Positions 19,086-21,454 of a stretch of 21,454 nucleotides of DNA are shown one piece after another. A program made the position numbers and the translations under genes. Source of the stretch: Ascoidea tarda (nom. inval.) (Eukaryota; Ascomycota; Saccharomycetes; Ascoideales; Ascoideaceae); NCBI GenBank assembly GCA_030560485.1, contig JAKTTS010000262.1, positions 1 to 21,454 on the forward strand, in the 5' to 3' direction. The notes under the pieces are model-generated. The model did not search any database and had not been told where the DNA came from. It saw only the letters and a list, made by a program, of their open reading frames with translations. Numbering within the stretch: position 1 is the first letter of the stretch; every line of letters begins with the position of its first letter.

Positions 19086-19280
19086 AATTTCTGGCAAATA
19101 ATGCAGAATATCAAACAGCAAAACATATCGATCTAAAATATCACATTTGCCTAAATGTTTTTTGGAACAAAGATATTAAGTTAAATTATGCTAAAACAAC
19201 ATTCAATATTGTTGTAATGTTAATAAAATTTCTTGCTATAAGATGGAATTTGCTTTTAATTAATTTTGTTACCTGATCCA
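19085..19280 (+). pseudogene. RNase H C-terminal remnant of copy D
   Basis: This is the clearest family signature in the window. NAEYQTAKHIDLKYHICLNV, then KDIKLNYAKTTFNIVVMLIK, follow the copia RNase H ending 'N-P-x-x-H-x-R-x-K-H-I-D-I-x-Y-H-F-[IV] ... G-x-I-x-L-x-Y-V-x-T-x-x-x-x-A-D-x-[LF]-T-K'. The motif order and spacing match across about 50 residues, which excludes chance. In the family this is the last coding part before the polypurine tract and 3' LTR. The element as a whole is broken. Confidence 0.8.
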
Positions 19281-20100
19281 GTTTATTTTTATTTGGATAG
19301 AGAGAAATTTAAACAAATTTAAAAAAAATTTTTACATTTTGATTGATATATTTCAAGTTCATTATGATTATTAGTTAATGTTTTTTTTACTCATGTTAAT
19401 AATTGCAATTTATATTGTAATTGCTTCATTTGTATAATTTATTTCAGTAGTATTTCAATAGGTAAACCAAAAACCAAAAACAGATTTGTTTGTGTGATGA
19501 TCGTTATTAAATTAACAATTTTTTAGTTTTGTGAACTATTTTAAATCATATCATTTCATCGGTTATTATAAAAAATACTTTATTTTACACAATTTTCAAC
19601 TATATCAAAATTTAGAAAATTCTGTGAAAACTAATATATGATTTTTTATCAATCTTCTTTATACTTCGGGTTTTTTTTGGGTTTTTAACAAAACCAAAAC
19701 CAATCGTTTTCACATTGATTTTTTATATTTAATATAGAATGATCATTTTTTTCCATTTAAAAATGATATAATAAACTTTTGTTAGATTTGACAAAAATTT
19801 TATTGACTTAGATTTTCAATCTGGTTTTATTACTATAATTTATATTTTTAATTCCTTACACAATCTGGATTGTTTATTTGTCGTTAAATCTTGGGTTTTT
19901 TTGTTTTATAAAAGTTTTATTTTTTTTCCTTTAGCATTTTTTTGTTAATCAAATTAGTGCTTTAATGATCTGGTTGCAGCGGAATCAAAAAAAATTGTCC
20001 TTAAGAAAATTAATCAAAAACCATAATTTTGCACCATCATTTTTTTATCAAAATCATTTTAATCAATTTTTATTGAAGATTTAACCAATTTGCCCCTTTT
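19280..20100 (-). pseudogene. T-rich block after copy D with minus-strand coding-like tract
   Basis: By position this should include the 3' LTR of copy D, but no polypurine tract or LTR ends were recognised. The complement shows coding-like, Lys/Asn-rich runs: MEKNDHSILNIKNQCENDWF near 19745, VNKIFVKSNKSLLYHF near 19800 and KNKTFIKQKNPRFNDK near 19900. No family is recognised, and the tract is broken. Either this is an unrelated minus-strand remnant or the LTR happens to look coding-like because its complement is A-rich. Confidence 0.3.
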
Positions 20101-20109
20101 ATGATAATG

Positions 20110-20960
20110 TCAATTAAATTTGATTTTGATTGGTAATAAAGAGCTTTTGGTGAAAAGCACAATATAGTACAGTTCGGTCGGTTCAATCCTAAAAAATATT
20201 ATTGTTGGGGTCTTACGAGCGTTGTTACCAAATGTTGGATTTTTACCGGAAAGTAATTTTTCTGATTTTAATTTATAGATATATTTTAAAATATTAAAAA
20301 ATGATAGAAATACTTTTTTGGATCTAAATCCAACAAAAAATAGTAAATTAGACGATTTGCGTAAAAATACTTCTTAACACTTTGAAGCATTAACTTCTTC
20401 AACTTAAAACAAAACACAATTGATTTGAATCAATAGAAAGCAATTAATAATTTAATATTTTTTTGGCTTTTCTGCTTGTCATCTAAAGCCAACATTATAA
20501 AAATCATGACAGATGTTAAAATATGATTTTTCTAAATGTTCTGGATTGAAAAATCCGGGGTAAATTTTAAAAAAATTTAATCTGAATTTTCTCCTTTTAA
20601 TTTTTGACAAAATTAACCGAAAAACAGGTATTAGTTAATTTTTTTTAATTAGCCAAAAATAGACAAGAAGCCCTGTCAGCTCGCTAGCATTTTTTAATCT
20701 TTTGGCATTACACCTGTCAGTAGGAATGTAGCATGATAAAGATTTGTCACACGAACTCCAAAAAAGTTGGATTCATTACTATTAGTGATTCGCGTGTTTT
20801 TGACGGCATCGAATAAAAACCTATTTTATTTGTAAACACCATCCAAATTTTTTGCAGAAAATTGAAATAAAAGAGCTCCAAATAAATAAAATTAAAAATT
20901 GTAATGATTTAGGGAGATTCAATTTTTATTAAACGGATCTAATGAAAATGAATTTATTGC
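20110..20960 (+). pseudogene. Decayed + strand coding tract, unidentified
   Basis: Runs with a strong coding signature: SSVGSILKNIIVGVLRALLP near 20175, KNDRNTFLDLNPTKNSKLDD near 20300, RFVTRTPKKLDSLLLVIRVF near 20738 and EIQFLLNGSNENEFIATIML near 20915. No domain is recognised. It follows a T-rich block, as the other + strand fossils do, so it may be the 5' part of a further copia copy. It is broken. Confidence 0.35.
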
Positions 20961-21454
20961 TACAATAATGTTATTAATAGAATTTTAAATACCTAAGATA
21001 TAAAATTGATTTTATTGCTTAAATAGTGATTTACATATTTATTAAATCTTTAGTTATAAAAATGGGTAAATTAAAAAAAAAATAAAGCTACTTTTCTATT
21101 GAGTGAAAACAAAACAAAGGTCTCAAATATAAAAATACATACACTTTTTTAATAGCAAAAAACAACGTTCAAATTAGTAGTGTATAACAGTCTGGTTATA
21201 TTTTGTTATCCTACTTCATAGCGACAAATAATTGTAGTTACAATAATAAATAAAATTTGAATGATATTATTAAAATTAAAACTTCGTAAACGTCAGATAT
21301 TGCGGGTCATAGACTAAATGAGAAACTATTTGAAAGTCATTAAAATAACCGTTAAAATAAGTATACCCATGATAATAAAATGTGAGAAATACATATTTGC
21401 TATTCTGAAAATTAAAGAATTATTTATGAAGCAGCAATTCTATGACGTGAAATT
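20960..21454. other. AT-rich end of window, nothing recognised
   Basis: I see no coding-like frame, repeat or RNA feature that I can support in the last 0.5 kb. The base composition is the same as the rest of the window. Confidence 0.4.

Larger units (their letters stand above)
16390..19280 (+). mobile_element. Ty1/copia LTR retrotransposon fossil, copy D
   Basis: This + strand fossil runs from the integrase end through RT to the end of RNase H. Anchors are HNLHCFRCRIF at about 16883 (the 'L-R-x-F-G-C-x-x-Y' segment after the integrase core), KRGVYVLNQEHHI at about 18126 ('L-Y-G-L-K-Q-x-x-R'), LLLAVYFNDICATAIK at about 18252 (the RT YVDD-box region) and NAEYQTAKHIDLKYHICLNV at about 19100 (RNase H terminus, 'K-H-I-D-x-x-Y-H'). 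Their spacing, about 1.4 kb and 0.85 kb, is normal for copia pol. Gag, protease and LTRs were not found. Long single-frame stretches remain readable, but the copy has dozens of breaks and is old. Confidence 0.7.

Noticed and set aside
1-21454. Remnant of a large double-stranded DNA virus with genes on both strands
   Set aside because: Considered because coding-like tracts occur on both strands with Lys/Asn-rich peptides. The recognisable motifs are all copia gag/pol, and no virus core gene was seen. The minus-strand tracts remain unexplained.
1-21454. Alternative genetic code hiding intact genes
   Set aside because: TAA and TGA both interrupt the tracts, CAA and TGG are still used normally, and reading also moves between frames, so decay explains it better than stop reassignment.
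1-21454. Fungal repeat-induced point mutation (RIP) as the cause of AT-richness and stops
   Set aside because: CpA and TpG remain common, and the copies also differ by frame changes, which RIP does not produce.

Overview
The window is very AT-rich (I estimate about 75% A+T by eye) and full of A and T homopolymer runs. It has no long intact gene; the longest open frames are about 60 to 80 codons. I found no rRNA, tRNA, CRISPR array, bacterial operon or convincing terminator. This points to gene-poor, repeat-derived DNA of an AT-rich eukaryote. I cannot name the host.

The window is not featureless. Read on the + strand, long stretches keep a coding signature: G is concentrated at codon position 1 and stops are rarer than chance in one frame. 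Short motifs identify several of these stretches as pieces of Ty1/copia-type LTR retrotransposons. At least four badly decayed copies can be told apart, all in the same (+) orientation. Copy A (about 1370-3800) is recognised from its reverse transcriptase (RT). Copy B (about 4530-6980) runs from a gag start through a protease-like site to RT. Copy C (about 11160-15240) has protease, integrase, RT and RNase H in the canonical order. Copy D (about 16390-19280) has an integrase end, RT and a clear RNase H terminus. An RT/RNase H fragment at about 15355-15535 lies downstream of the RNase H of copy C, so it must come from another copy or a rearrangement. All copies are old and broken many times (dozens of breaks each); none could act on its own.

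T-rich blocks (about 600-1360, 8270-8950, 13500-14240, 15600-16200 and 19280-20100) alternate with the A-rich + strand fossils. Four of the five lie just upstream of one. Their complement reads as K/N-rich, coding-like sequence, but I recognise no family in it. They could be old LTR/leader sequence, antisense genes or separate insertions. Other coding-like tracts (8965-11160, 20110-20960, and 7100-8180 in part) remain unidentified. A few short ORFs with hydrophobic segments (187-411 +, 865-1032 -, 7671-7838 +) are listed with low confidence.

The best description is a nest of ancient, same-orientation Ty1/copia fossils in AT-rich heterochromatin-like DNA. I saw no convincing new biological system. 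The unexplained parts are the regular T-rich blocks and the unidentified coding-like tracts.
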